Positions 1 through 6,730 of a stretch of 39,762 bases of DNA are shown one piece after another (the first letter of the stretch is position 1; the number at the start of each line of letters is the position of its first letter). Under the pieces are notes generated by a model. The model worked only from the letters and a program-made list of their open reading frames with translations, made no database searches and was not told where the DNA came from. Source of the stretch: an uncultured Ignavibacteria bacterium (GTDB lineage Bacteria > Bacteroidota > Ignavibacteria > Tepidaquicellales > Tepidaquicellaceae); assembly GCA_937924675.1 (NCBI GenBank), contig CALEVL010000025.1, positions 1 through 39,762 on the forward strand. Reading direction: 5' to 3'. A program made the translations under genes and the position numbers.

Positions 1-103
1 CGAAATGACAAAATTTATTGGTTAAGTAATCTGTAAAATGTTTAGCAAACGGAAATGTTGATAATATGTTCTGCATTGTGCGACGACACTCAAATCACAA
101 ACC
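1..103 (+). repeat. 103-bp direct repeat, copy 1
   Basis: Bases 1-103 are identical to bases 330-432, a constant offset of 329. The match stops at base 104 (C here, T at 433). The block starts with the last part of an inverted copy of the short element (CGAAATGACAAA), so the true left end is outside the window. Confidence 0.95.
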
Positions 104-139
104 CCATTTGTCATTCCGAGCAACGCGAGGAATCCACAT
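101..139 (+). repeat. Short interspersed element, forward copy 1
   Basis: This 39-bp stretch contains the core CATTCCGAGCAACGCGAGG and is repeated exactly at 191-229. The core resembles the many-copy intergenic 'GTCATTCCGAGC...GAGGAATC' elements common in Bacteroidota and related genomes (family resemblance from memory). Confidence 0.85.
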
Positions 140-190
140 ACAGGATAAGAATCATTCCGATTGATTAACACAATAACATTAGAATCCCAT

Positions 191-229
191 ACCCCATTTG
201 TCATTCCGAGCAACGCGAGGAATCCACAT
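191..229 (+). repeat. Short interspersed element, forward copy 2
   Basis: Exact 39-bp copy of 101-139. The two forward copies are separated by 51 unique bases, so they are interspersed rather than in tandem. Confidence 0.85.
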
Positions 230-311
230 TCAGCAGAAGAACCAATTCAAACATTCTTGGCTGCACAATCATCTCATTTTCACATTCTTCCGCATTGCCA
301 ATACATGTGAA

Positions 312-341
312 TGGATTTCTCGCGTTGCTCGAAATGACAAA
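312..341 (-). repeat. Short interspersed element, inverted copy
   Basis: Read on the minus strand, this 30-bp segment matches the forward copies with two differences. Together with the forward copy at 191-229 it could form a long imperfect hairpin with a loop of about 80 bases. The second half of this copy is the start of the 103-bp direct repeat. Confidence 0.8.
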
Positions 342-432
342 ATTTATTGGTTAAGTAATCTGTAAAATGTTTAGCAAACGGAAATGTTGATAATATGTTC
401 TGCATTGTGCGACGACACTCAAATCACAAACC
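330..432 (+). repeat. 103-bp direct repeat, copy 2
   Basis: This is an exact copy of bases 1-103. It is preceded by the rest of an inverted short element (312-341) that would also precede copy 1 if the duplication extends beyond the window. The absence of any mismatch points to a recent duplication or gene conversion. Confidence 0.95.
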
Positions 433-529
433 TCACCTAACATTTCGCCAAAGCAACTAAGAGTACTTGAGATCATTACTTCATTTTAGAAAATCAAGAA
501 ATAAATGTGATGACCAATGTGACTTGAGG

Positions 530-543
530 AATTGTATACAATT
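530..543. promoter_or_regulatory. 14-bp perfect palindrome, possible operator
   Basis: AATTGTATACAATT reads the same on both strands. It sits 16 bases upstream of the TTGACA box (560-565) and about 90 bases upstream of the secreted-protein start at 632, a position typical of an operator. No known regulator can be assigned from the sequence. Confidence 0.35.
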
Positions 544-559
544 GGAATGAAAAATACAC

Positions 560-588
560 TTGACAGTTTAAATCTCAATTAATACATA
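560..588 (+). promoter_or_regulatory. Candidate promoter of the BNR/dockerin protein gene
   Basis: A perfect TTGACA at 560-565 is followed after 17 bases by TACATA (583-588), a poor match to a -10 box. Transcription would begin about 35-40 bases before the start codon at 632. The -10 match is weak, so the call is tentative. Confidence 0.35.
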
Positions 589-631
589 GTCTTAACAATT
601 CACAATAATCAAATATAAAAAGGGAGCAACT

Positions 632-3490
632 ATGAAGACGAAACTCTTCTTCTTCACCACAGTTCTTGCGTTCCTATGGGCAGCAGCATCCGGATTTTCG
701 CCTAATGACGACAGTCCGAAGTGGAGCCAGGATCCAAGAACAAACATTAGCTTAAATCCTGAAGGAAGGTATATTGAACTTCCGGCAGGGGACAATGCAA
801 ATTTTAGTAATGAAGTCAGGCGTATTGGAACTCCGCAAGGTGTATTCAATATCGGACCTAACTTCAGAGTGCACCCCACTACTGCACGCACTCAAAGTGA
901 AACACCAATCACGCGTCACCCTACTAATCCCAATATCATGTTTGCTTCGGCAAATACTTATAATGTCGGCGGAACTACCACATTCAGCTGCGGACATTAT
1001 GTCACGACTGACGGGGGAGTAACCTGGTTTGGCGATGATACAACAAATTTTAATTTCGGTGATCCCGCACCGATGATAGATCATACCGGCAGATTGCTGA
1101 TATCTTATATCACGAGCACCGGAGCAATGGGTGCAGCTTATTCAATTAATAATGGCAGCACATGGTCCGGAACTGCTACATTCCCCGGTTCAACAACCAG
1201 CTCAGATAAAAATTTGTCTGCTGTTGATGGAACACCAAACAGCGCATATTACGGAAGGGCTTATACAGTTTACACTGAATTCGCAGGTGCCTACGTAAAC
1301 AGAATAGTTGGAACTTATTCAACAGACGGCGGTGTAACTTGGTCGGCTGTAGTTCCAATTAGTCCGGTACCATCTGCAGGACATCACCATCAAGGTTGCG
1401 ATGTAGTTGTTGATGTTTACGGTTTCGTCAGAGTTGTTTGGGCAAATTGCACATCAAACGGTCAAAATTCAACAGAGGATTCACTAGGCTGGGCTGAATC
1501 AGGAACTGGCGGTGTTTCATGGTCAGATGTATCAAATAGCAAAGTTAATACTAATGGTATAAGGACATCTGATTTGTTAACACCTTCAAATGTTGCTATA
1601 AGAGCAAACGGTTTTCCAAGAATTGCTTCAGACAAGACATGCCTGTCATCAGCTGATGATGATTACGTGGTTATGGCAGAGAAAAACTTTGCACCAGCTC
1701 TTGATAATGCAGACATCGTATTAATGAAAACTGCTAACGGAGGTTCTTCATGGACAAGAGTTAGAGTAAACCAAAATGCGGCCGGCTCTTATGAATATTT
1801 TCCGGCTGTAGATGTTGATGCAACGGGTGCTGTCAATGTCTGTTATTACAGCACCAGAAATTGTCCTACAAATGATTCAGCACAGATTTATCTTTCAAGA
1901 TCAACTGATGGCGGTGCAACTTTTGTTGATGTACTTGTTTCAGATCACAAATTTAAACCGGTTCCTATTTCCGGACTTGCAACAGGTTATCAGGGAGATT
2001 ACATCGGTATAACTTCAGGCGCTAACGGAAAGATATTCCCATATTGGTGTGAACAAAATACATCAACAGGCGGCAGATATCAGGCATATACAGCTATGGT
2101 TGATATAAGCGTTACCGCTCCTTGTGAAGACTTTTCTTGCGCAAAGGATACCGGAACAACTACAACTCCGGTTATTACAGACAACTTCTTCGAAGAATTT
2201 TCAGGAACCAACTATTGGAACAGAAGATCAACTGCAAGCGCTTACGCAATTGGTGCAGGTTCAGCAAGGTTCAATTCATGGAGTGCATCAGGCGGAACAA
2301 GTCAGTCATTGGTTTCATATCAGTTTCCTGCAGCCGCTGCAAACACTTATCTGACCTTTGATCACGCTTATGCTCCATGGACAGGCGGGAATGTTGATTC
2401 ATTGATAATTGAAACATCTTCAAACGGTGGAACAACTTACACAATTCTTCAAAGACTGTGGGGCGGTCTCGGTGCAGCTGCAGGTCCTCTCAATACAGTT
2501 TTTGTAGGCGGCGGTCAGTTCACTCCAACCGGCGGACAATGGAGACCAAAAATTTATTTGCTTCCTGCAGGTACAAATAAAATAAAACTTCGTGGCAGAA
2601 GCGGATTTGGAAATGACATCTGGCTTGATAATATTTGTGTTCAGGTACTTCCTGTTGCAGTTACCTCCACTGTAGGGCTTGCATCTCAAGGCATGTTTAT
2701 TCCAACTAATCCATACTGGAGACTTCAGGATACTATAAGAGTATATCTCCACAGAACTGACTTCCCGAATGTTGCAGTTGATTCGGCAATAACTACTATG
2801 GGAGGTAACGGTGTATCAAACGGACTCTTATTCTCCAGAGCATTAAATGGAGATTATTATAGAGTAATCAAGCACAGAAACAGCATCAGAACGTGGAGCA
2901 ATATTGGAGTTGGTTATACAAGAGGTTCTTCTTCACATCACAATTTCATTCAGCCGGATGGACAGGCCTACGGAAATAATCAGGCAATTGTCAGTACAAC
3001 CCCGCTATACCGTGGTATGTTCAGCGGTGACATTAATAATGATGAATATGTTGACGGATTTGACATGCTTAGAATTGACAATGATGCCGCCAACTTCACG
3101 GGCGGTTATGTGATTTCGGATCTTACCGGTGACTTATTTGTTGACGGATCAGACTTTGCAATTGCAAATAACAATGCGGCTGATTTTGTTTCAGAAGTTG
3201 CGCCTCCGGGAGCAGAGCCGCTCGTTGTTCCAAACATTGCTGATATGGAAGTTCAGCTTGCCAATGAAAGTAATCCGGAACTTAGAACAAAGATCGAAAC
3301 TGCAATTCGGGTTACAAAGGAAAGTCCTGTTGTTGCTGAGCGCAAAAAGCTCTCTTTAGATGAGTATCTCCTGATGATGAATCCGGATTCGAAACCGTCT
3401 AAGCGTTCAAGCAGTGACTCGCGTCAATCAAATAAGACTGATACCAAGACTGTGCCCAATCAGGTTGATAACAGGGCAGGTGAAAAGTAA
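632..3490 (+). CDS. Secreted BNR/Asp-box beta-propeller protein with C-terminal dockerin-like repeats
   Basis: The 952-residue protein begins with a signal peptide (about 1-21). Residues 90-500 resemble a sialidase-type propeller: Asp-box motifs (S/T-x-D-G-G-x-T-W) are visible near residues 126, 172, 230, 291, 371 and 426. A beta-sandwich-like region follows (about 520-690). Near residues 799-860 there are two calcium-loop repeats, GDINNDEYVDGFD and DLTGDLFVDGSDF, that look like a type I dockerin. The last 60 or so residues are charged and low in complexity, and there is no recognisable T9SS sorting domain. Export is expected, but surface attachment is unclear. Sialidase-specific catalytic residues could not be confirmed, so an enzymatic role is not claimed. 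The start is supported by GGGAG eight bases upstream, and a strong terminator follows. Confidence 0.7.
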   Translation: MKTKLFFFTTVLAFLWAAASGFSPNDDSPKWSQDPRTNISLNPEGRYIELPAGDNANFSNEVRRIGTPQGVFNIGPNFRVHPTTARTQSETPITRHPTNPNIMFASANTYNVGGTTTFSCGHYVTTDGGVTWFGDDTTNFNFGDPAPMIDHTGRLLISYITSTGAMGAAYSINNGSTWSGTATFPGSTTSSDKNLSAVDGTPNSAYYGRAYTVYTEFAGAYVNRIVGTYSTDGGVTWSAVVPISPVPSAGHHHQGCDVVVDVYGFVRVVWANCTSNGQNSTEDSLGWAESGTGGVSWSDVSNSKVNTNGIRTSDLLTPSNVAIRANGFPRIASDKTCLSSADDDYVVMAEKNFAPALDNADIVLMKTANGGSSWTRVRVNQNAAGSYEYFPAVDVDATGAVNVCYYSTRNCPTNDSAQIYLSRSTDGGATFVDVLVSDHKFKPVPISGLATGYQGDYIGITSGANGKIFPYWCEQNTSTGGRYQAYTAMVDISVTAPCEDFSCAKDTGTTTTPVITDNFFEEFSGTNYWNRRSTASAYAIGAGSARFNSWSASGGTSQSLVSYQFPAAAANTYLTFDHAYAPWTGGNVDSLIIETSSNGGTTYTILQRLWGGLGAAAGPLNTVFVGGGQFTPTGGQWRPKIYLLPAGTNKIKLRGRSGFGNDIWLDNICVQVLPVAVTSTVGLASQGMFIPTNPYWRLQDTIRVYLHRTDFPNVAVDSAITTMGGNGVSNGLLFSRALNGDYYRVIKHRNSIRTWSNIGVGYTRGSSSHHNFIQPDGQAYGNNQAIVSTTPLYRGMFSGDINNDEYVDGFDMLRIDNDAANFTGGYVISDLTGDLFVDGSDFAIANNNAADFVSEVAPPGAEPLVVPNIADMEVQLANESNPELRTKIETAIRVTKESPVVAERKKLSLDEYLLMMNPDSKPSKRSSSDSRQSNKTDTKTVPNQVDNRAGEK

Positions 3491-3517
3491 TTAAGAAACA
3501 TTATTTTAGATCTAAGA

Positions 3518-3554
3518 GATCGGGAAGATTTATTTCTTCCCGGTCTTTTTTTTT
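3518..3554 (+). terminator. Rho-independent terminator after the BNR/dockerin gene
   Basis: An 11-bp stem (3518-3528 with 3535-3545, core CGGGAAGA/TCTTCCCG, one G-T pair) closes a 6-base loop and is followed by nine T residues. It lies 28 bases after the stop codon at 3490. Confidence 0.9.
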
Positions 3555-3611
3555 GATAGCAGTGATGAAGAGGCGTGCAAGGATACAATTAGTCTTCTGC
3601 CGCGGGCATGT

Positions 3612-3677
3612 GTCACCCTGAGTTATCGAAGTGTCACCCTGAGCCCATAACAGCGTCACCCTGAGCTTGTCGAAGGG
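3612..3677 (+). repeat. Three spaced copies of GTCACCCTGAG
   Basis: The 11-mer occurs at 3612-3622, 3633-3643 and 3655-3665, about 21-22 bases apart. The third copy continues as CTTGTCGAAGGG, the full form of a widespread intergenic element; the first copy continues with the partial version TTATCGAAG. The segment lies between a terminator and the next gene. Confidence 0.75.
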
Positions 3678-3725
3678 GACGGCAAAGATGTTCGAAACTT
3701 ATTGCTATCTCCAAAAGTATTTCAT

Positions 3726-3769
3726 CTTAATACTTATGAAACGATATTGCAAAAAACTTAAGTATTAAG
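3726..3769. promoter_or_regulatory. 11-bp inverted repeat next to the start of the PNGase F-like gene
   Basis: CTTAATACTTA (3726-3736) and its exact reverse complement TAAGTATTAAG (3759-3769) flank 22 bases. The right arm ends ten bases before the start codon at 3780, so it could act as an operator or as an mRNA hairpin touching the ribosome-binding region. No protein can be assigned to it. Confidence 0.45.
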
Positions 3770-3779
3770 TAATAGGCAA

Positions 3780-5705
3780 ATGAAACTACTCATCATTATA
3801 GTGATACTATTTGTTGCAAAGATTTCATCTGCAGACTTTGGAGATTCTATTCACATTATCACGCACAATAAGAAACTTGTTGTGACTGATCCATCAAAAG
3901 GTTTCAACTCATTCAGCGAATGGGGAGTCTTTCCATCTGCTTCAACTTCATACCGCAAGGCAATTCTAAATATTACTTACGAGTGTCCGGACGGGCTTCA
4001 TTGCGGAGAATGGGATTATATAGATAACATAATTCTTCGAAGATCCGGCGGGAAAAATGCAGGTACACTTGATTATGAAATTGCAAGAATGATCTCACCT
4101 TACGGCTGGAGGTTTGGACCTGACTGGAAATTTTCATGGCATGCAGACATTACAGATTTTGCTTTGCTGCTTCACGACTCTGTTGAGATTGAATTCATTC
4201 ATACGGGCTATGAAAATGATAAAGACAGAGGTTGGCTCATTACTCTTGATTTCATTCTCATTGAAGGAACTCCCGCAAATGAGATTACGGGAATTAGAAA
4301 ATTATGGAGTGGCACGTTTCCTTATGGAGATACTATCAAGAGTGTTGAGGATTATCTGACACCGGTTATACTTTTCAAAGGTCAAGATGCAGACATAGCC
4401 AGGCTCAAAATTACGCAGACAGGACACGGCATGGATGACCTCGAAAATTGTGCGGAGTTTTGCGCTAAGCACAGGGATATCTTTGTTGACGGAAAACTGC
4501 TTGACCGGAAAAAAATCTGGAAAGAATGCGGAGATAATCCGCTGTATCCGCAGGCGGGAACATGGATATTCGACAGAGCCAATTGGTGCCCCGGTGCAAT
4601 TGTTAATCCTGACAACTATGATATCCGGCTTAACGGAAAAGATTCTGTTATTATAGATGTTAACATGGATGAGTATGTCAATCACAGCAAACCCACTGCA
4701 AATTATCACTTCAGTTCCTTTGCTTTGTTCTGCAAAGAACCCTGGGCGGAGAATGATGTGGCAATCGAGGAAATTATTTCTCCCTCCGCATCAGATGAAA
4801 ATTCCAGATTCAATCCGACATGCTCTAATCCAAACATCGTGATCAAGAACAATGGCAGAAATAATCTGAACAGCGTTGAAGTAATGTATGGTATTGAAGG
4901 CGAAATTACTTACACTTATAAATGGAATGGAGACCTCTTGCCTTCGGAATCGCAGAAGATTACATTGCCCGGTATATTCTATTCTTTAGCCGGAGCCGGG
5001 AATTTCATTGTTACTCTATCTAATCCTAATGAGATTACAGATGAATATCCTTATGATAATCAACTTGTTTCATCAACTCTTCAGACACCCGTCTATGAAA
5101 GATTCATTCTCGCATTTCATACAAACAAAGATTCAGCTTCGACTATTTACAAGATTACTGATGCTGATGGCAACATTGTAAAGGAACTTCAACCGGAATT
5201 GCTTTCCGCAAATACTTTGTATCGTGATACCGTTGATCTCCCTCCTGGATGTTATACGCTGGCAGTTACCGACACCGCAGGTGACGGACTCGATTTCTGG
5301 TTCAATCCAGACGGGGGGTACGGATATATAAGACTGCTTGATATTGACGGCCGATTGATAAAATCATTTAATTCTGATTTTGGAAGCGGCATCATACATA
5401 ATTTCATGGTGTCAGATGAATTGCTCACATCATTTACCAGTGAAACTCTTCCGATAGTGAATCCTTTTCCTGTAAGAAATCCCGGAATATTTGTGCTTGA
5501 TGTTTTTCTTGATGAACCGGAAAATATCACCGTGACAATATTGAGTGAGAAAGGCGAAATAGTTTACGAACAAATATCAGAGAATTTCAAAGAGGGGATA
5601 ATGGATATTGACATAAGTTCTCAGCCCGACGGATTTTACTTTGTGAAGGTTGTTACAAGCGATGGAACTGTTGAGAAGAAGATAAAGCTAAAGCGGGATG
5701 GCTAA
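3780..5705 (+). CDS. Secreted PNGase F-like (peptide-N-glycosidase-related) protein with T9SS sorting domain
   Basis: The 641-residue protein has a signal peptide (about 1-18) and two regions typical of PNGase F-related jelly-roll proteins: CPDGLHCGEWDY (69-80; the Asp of WD matches the position of a known catalytic Asp), and GHGMDD..NCAEFC (about 215-230) followed by RANWCPG (about 266-272). Known members remove N-glycans from proteins; activity here is inferred only. A CARDB-like Ig domain (about 330-420) and a further beta-rich domain (about 440-545) come next. The last 85 or so residues form a T9SS type A-like sorting domain that starts at IVNPFPVRNPG and ends KKIKLKRDG, so the protein should be exported and processed at the outer membrane. 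An inverted repeat lies directly upstream. The gene stands alone between non-coding stretches. Confidence 0.7.
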   Translation: MKLLIIIVILFVAKISSADFGDSIHIITHNKKLVVTDPSKGFNSFSEWGVFPSASTSYRKAILNITYECPDGLHCGEWDYIDNIILRRSGGKNAGTLDYEIARMISPYGWRFGPDWKFSWHADITDFALLLHDSVEIEFIHTGYENDKDRGWLITLDFILIEGTPANEITGIRKLWSGTFPYGDTIKSVEDYLTPVILFKGQDADIARLKITQTGHGMDDLENCAEFCAKHRDIFVDGKLLDRKKIWKECGDNPLYPQAGTWIFDRANWCPGAIVNPDNYDIRLNGKDSVIIDVNMDEYVNHSKPTANYHFSSFALFCKEPWAENDVAIEEIISPSASDENSRFNPTCSNPNIVIKNNGRNNLNSVEVMYGIEGEITYTYKWNGDLLPSESQKITLPGIFYSLAGAGNFIVTLSNPNEITDEYPYDNQLVSSTLQTPVYERFILAFHTNKDSASTIYKITDADGNIVKELQPELLSANTLYRDTVDLPPGCYTLAVTDTAGDGLDFWFNPDGGYGYIRLLDIDGRLIKSFNSDFGSGIIHNFMVSDELLTSFTSETLPIVNPFPVRNPGIFVLDVFLDEPENITVTILSEKGEIVYEQISENFKEGIMDIDISSQPDGFYFVKVVTSDGTVEKKIKLKRDG

Positions 5706-5865
5706 GCCAATGTTTATCTTGAACCTGAATTGAGCAAAGTGTTCAAATGGTAAAATATGTCAGCAATGTGTAGAATCCGTTGTTGTGTGAAAACCGATGC
5801 ATTATTGATTTTTCAATCAGTTCAATCAGGAAATCATGGCAACACCATTCACCCTATAAGAATCA

Positions 5866-5894
5866 TTGAAATAAAAGACTATAAACCGTATATT
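5866..5894 (+). promoter_or_regulatory. Promoter of rpsU
   Basis: TTGAAA (5866-5871) and TATATT (5889-5894) are separated by 17 bases, each one mismatch from the housekeeping consensus. This predicts a leader of about 25 bases containing AAAGAGGT before the TTG start at 5926. Confidence 0.55.
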
Positions 5895-5925
5895 TACAGC
5901 AAATTAAAAGAAAGAGGTAATAACT

Positions 5926-6123
5926 TTGCTTAAAGTTGTAATTCAGGACGGCGAGTCAATCGATAAGGCTCTCAAAAGATTCAAAAAGAAATATGAAAAA
6001 TCAGGTTTGCTGAAGGAATTCAGAAGAAGAATGTTCTTCACAAAGCCATCGGTTGAGAAGAAGATGGATAAAGAAAGAGCCATCAGAAAAACTAAGAGAA
6101 TACTTGCCGAAGAAAACAGCTAA
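5926..6123 (+). CDS. rpsU: 30S ribosomal protein S21
   Basis: This 65-residue basic protein matches S21 along its full length: an N-terminal VVIQDGESIDKALKRFKKK segment followed by a helical Arg/Lys-rich tail (FRRRMFFTKPSVEK). S21 joins the small subunit late and helps mRNA binding near the anti-Shine-Dalgarno region. The start is TTG, supported by AGAGGT upstream and by the family's usual N-terminus; no ATG is available. The gene is a single transcription unit, bounded by its own promoter-like boxes and a strong terminator, which fits the high and separate expression expected for a ribosomal protein. Confidence 0.95.
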   Translation: MLKVVIQDGESIDKALKRFKKKYEKSGLLKEFRRRMFFTKPSVEKKMDKERAIRKTKRILAEENS

Positions 6124-6146
6124 GAGTTGAGTTCATACATTATTTA

Positions 6147-6183
6147 AACCCATTGTTATGCGTCAATGGGTTTTTTGTTTTTG
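6147..6183 (+). terminator. Rho-independent terminator after rpsU
   Basis: A perfect 9-bp stem AACCCATTG (6147-6155) / CAATGGGTT (6164-6172) with an 8-base loop runs into a T-rich tract (TTTTTTGTTTTT). It ends about 15 bases before hpt. Confidence 0.9.
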
Positions 6184-6198
6184 AAAAACACTATGTGA

Positions 6199-6708
6199 AT
6201 GAAAGAACTTATCTCCGCTGAAAAAATATCGAAACGAGTCAAGTCCATTGCCCGTAAGATCAACAAAGACTACAAAGGCAAGAAGCCGATTTTCATAGGC
6301 GTACTTAACGGTTCGTTTATACTTATAGCAGACCTGGTGAGGGAAATAAAAGTTGATTGCGAGATTGACTTTGTAAAGCTCTCAAGCTACGGGGACGATA
6401 AGATTTCGTCCGGCCAAGTCAAGCTTCTCAAAGAGCTCAACTGCGAGATAAACGGAAGAGATATCATTATTGTAGAGGACATAGTAGATTCGGGGCTGTC
6501 TGCAAGTTTCATCCGCAAGTTGGTCCTAAAGGAAAAACCTGCTTCACTTCGTTTTGTAACTCTTCTCTATAAGAAAGATATCTGTAAAATTGATTTTGAG
6601 ATTGATTATATTGGATTCAACATAGCTAATGAGTTTGTGATTGGCTACGGATTGGATTTTGCACAAAAATACAGGAATTTAAAAGCTGTATATGTGTTAA
6701 AGGGGTAA
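6199..6708 (+). CDS. hpt: Hypoxanthine(-guanine) phosphoribosyltransferase
   Basis: This cytosolic purine-salvage enzyme joins hypoxanthine or guanine to PRPP, giving IMP or GMP. The 169 residues show the LNGSF pyrophosphate loop (36-40), the PRPP-binding motif VEDIVDSG (92-99), the flexible-loop segment LSSYGDD (61-67) and the C-terminal base-binding region ending EFVIGYGLDF. The length is normal for bacterial Hpt. The PRPP loop reads DSGLSAS where DTGxT is more usual. ftsH starts 22 bases downstream, the same hpt-ftsH order seen in many bacteria, so the two are probably co-transcribed. Confidence 0.93.
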   Translation: MKELISAEKISKRVKSIARKINKDYKGKKPIFIGVLNGSFILIADLVREIKVDCEIDFVKLSSYGDDKISSGQVKLLKELNCEINGRDIIIVEDIVDSGLSASFIRKLVLKEKPASLRFVTLLYKKDICKIDFEIDYIGFNIANEFVIGYGLDFAQKYRNLKAVYVLKG

Positions 6709-6730
6709 ATTTAAATCAGAGCAATCAGAA

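Larger units (their letters stand above)
1..631. other. Repeat-rich intergenic region, no gene
   Basis: No credible coding sequence lies in these 631 bases; the short frames here are translations of repeats. The left two thirds (1-432) consist of two identical 103-bp blocks and several copies of a short interspersed element. The right third (433-631) is unique AT-rich DNA that holds a 14-bp palindrome at 530-543, a TTGACA box at 560-565 and the ribosome-binding site of the secreted protein starting at 632. The window begins inside a repeat copy, so the array probably extends to the left. Confidence 0.8.

Noticed and set aside
22..213. Minus-strand frame with repeated GMTNGV peptides
   Set aside because: The repeated peptide is a translation of the short interspersed element; there is no ribosome-binding site and no protein-like composition.
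101..432. Possible CRISPR array
   Set aside because: Only two exact forward units, unequal flanking sequence and an inverted copy; there are no regular spacers and no cas genes.
592..1084. Minus-strand frames opposite the signal peptide region of the secreted protein
   Set aside because: They overlap a well-supported gene on the other strand and resemble no known protein.
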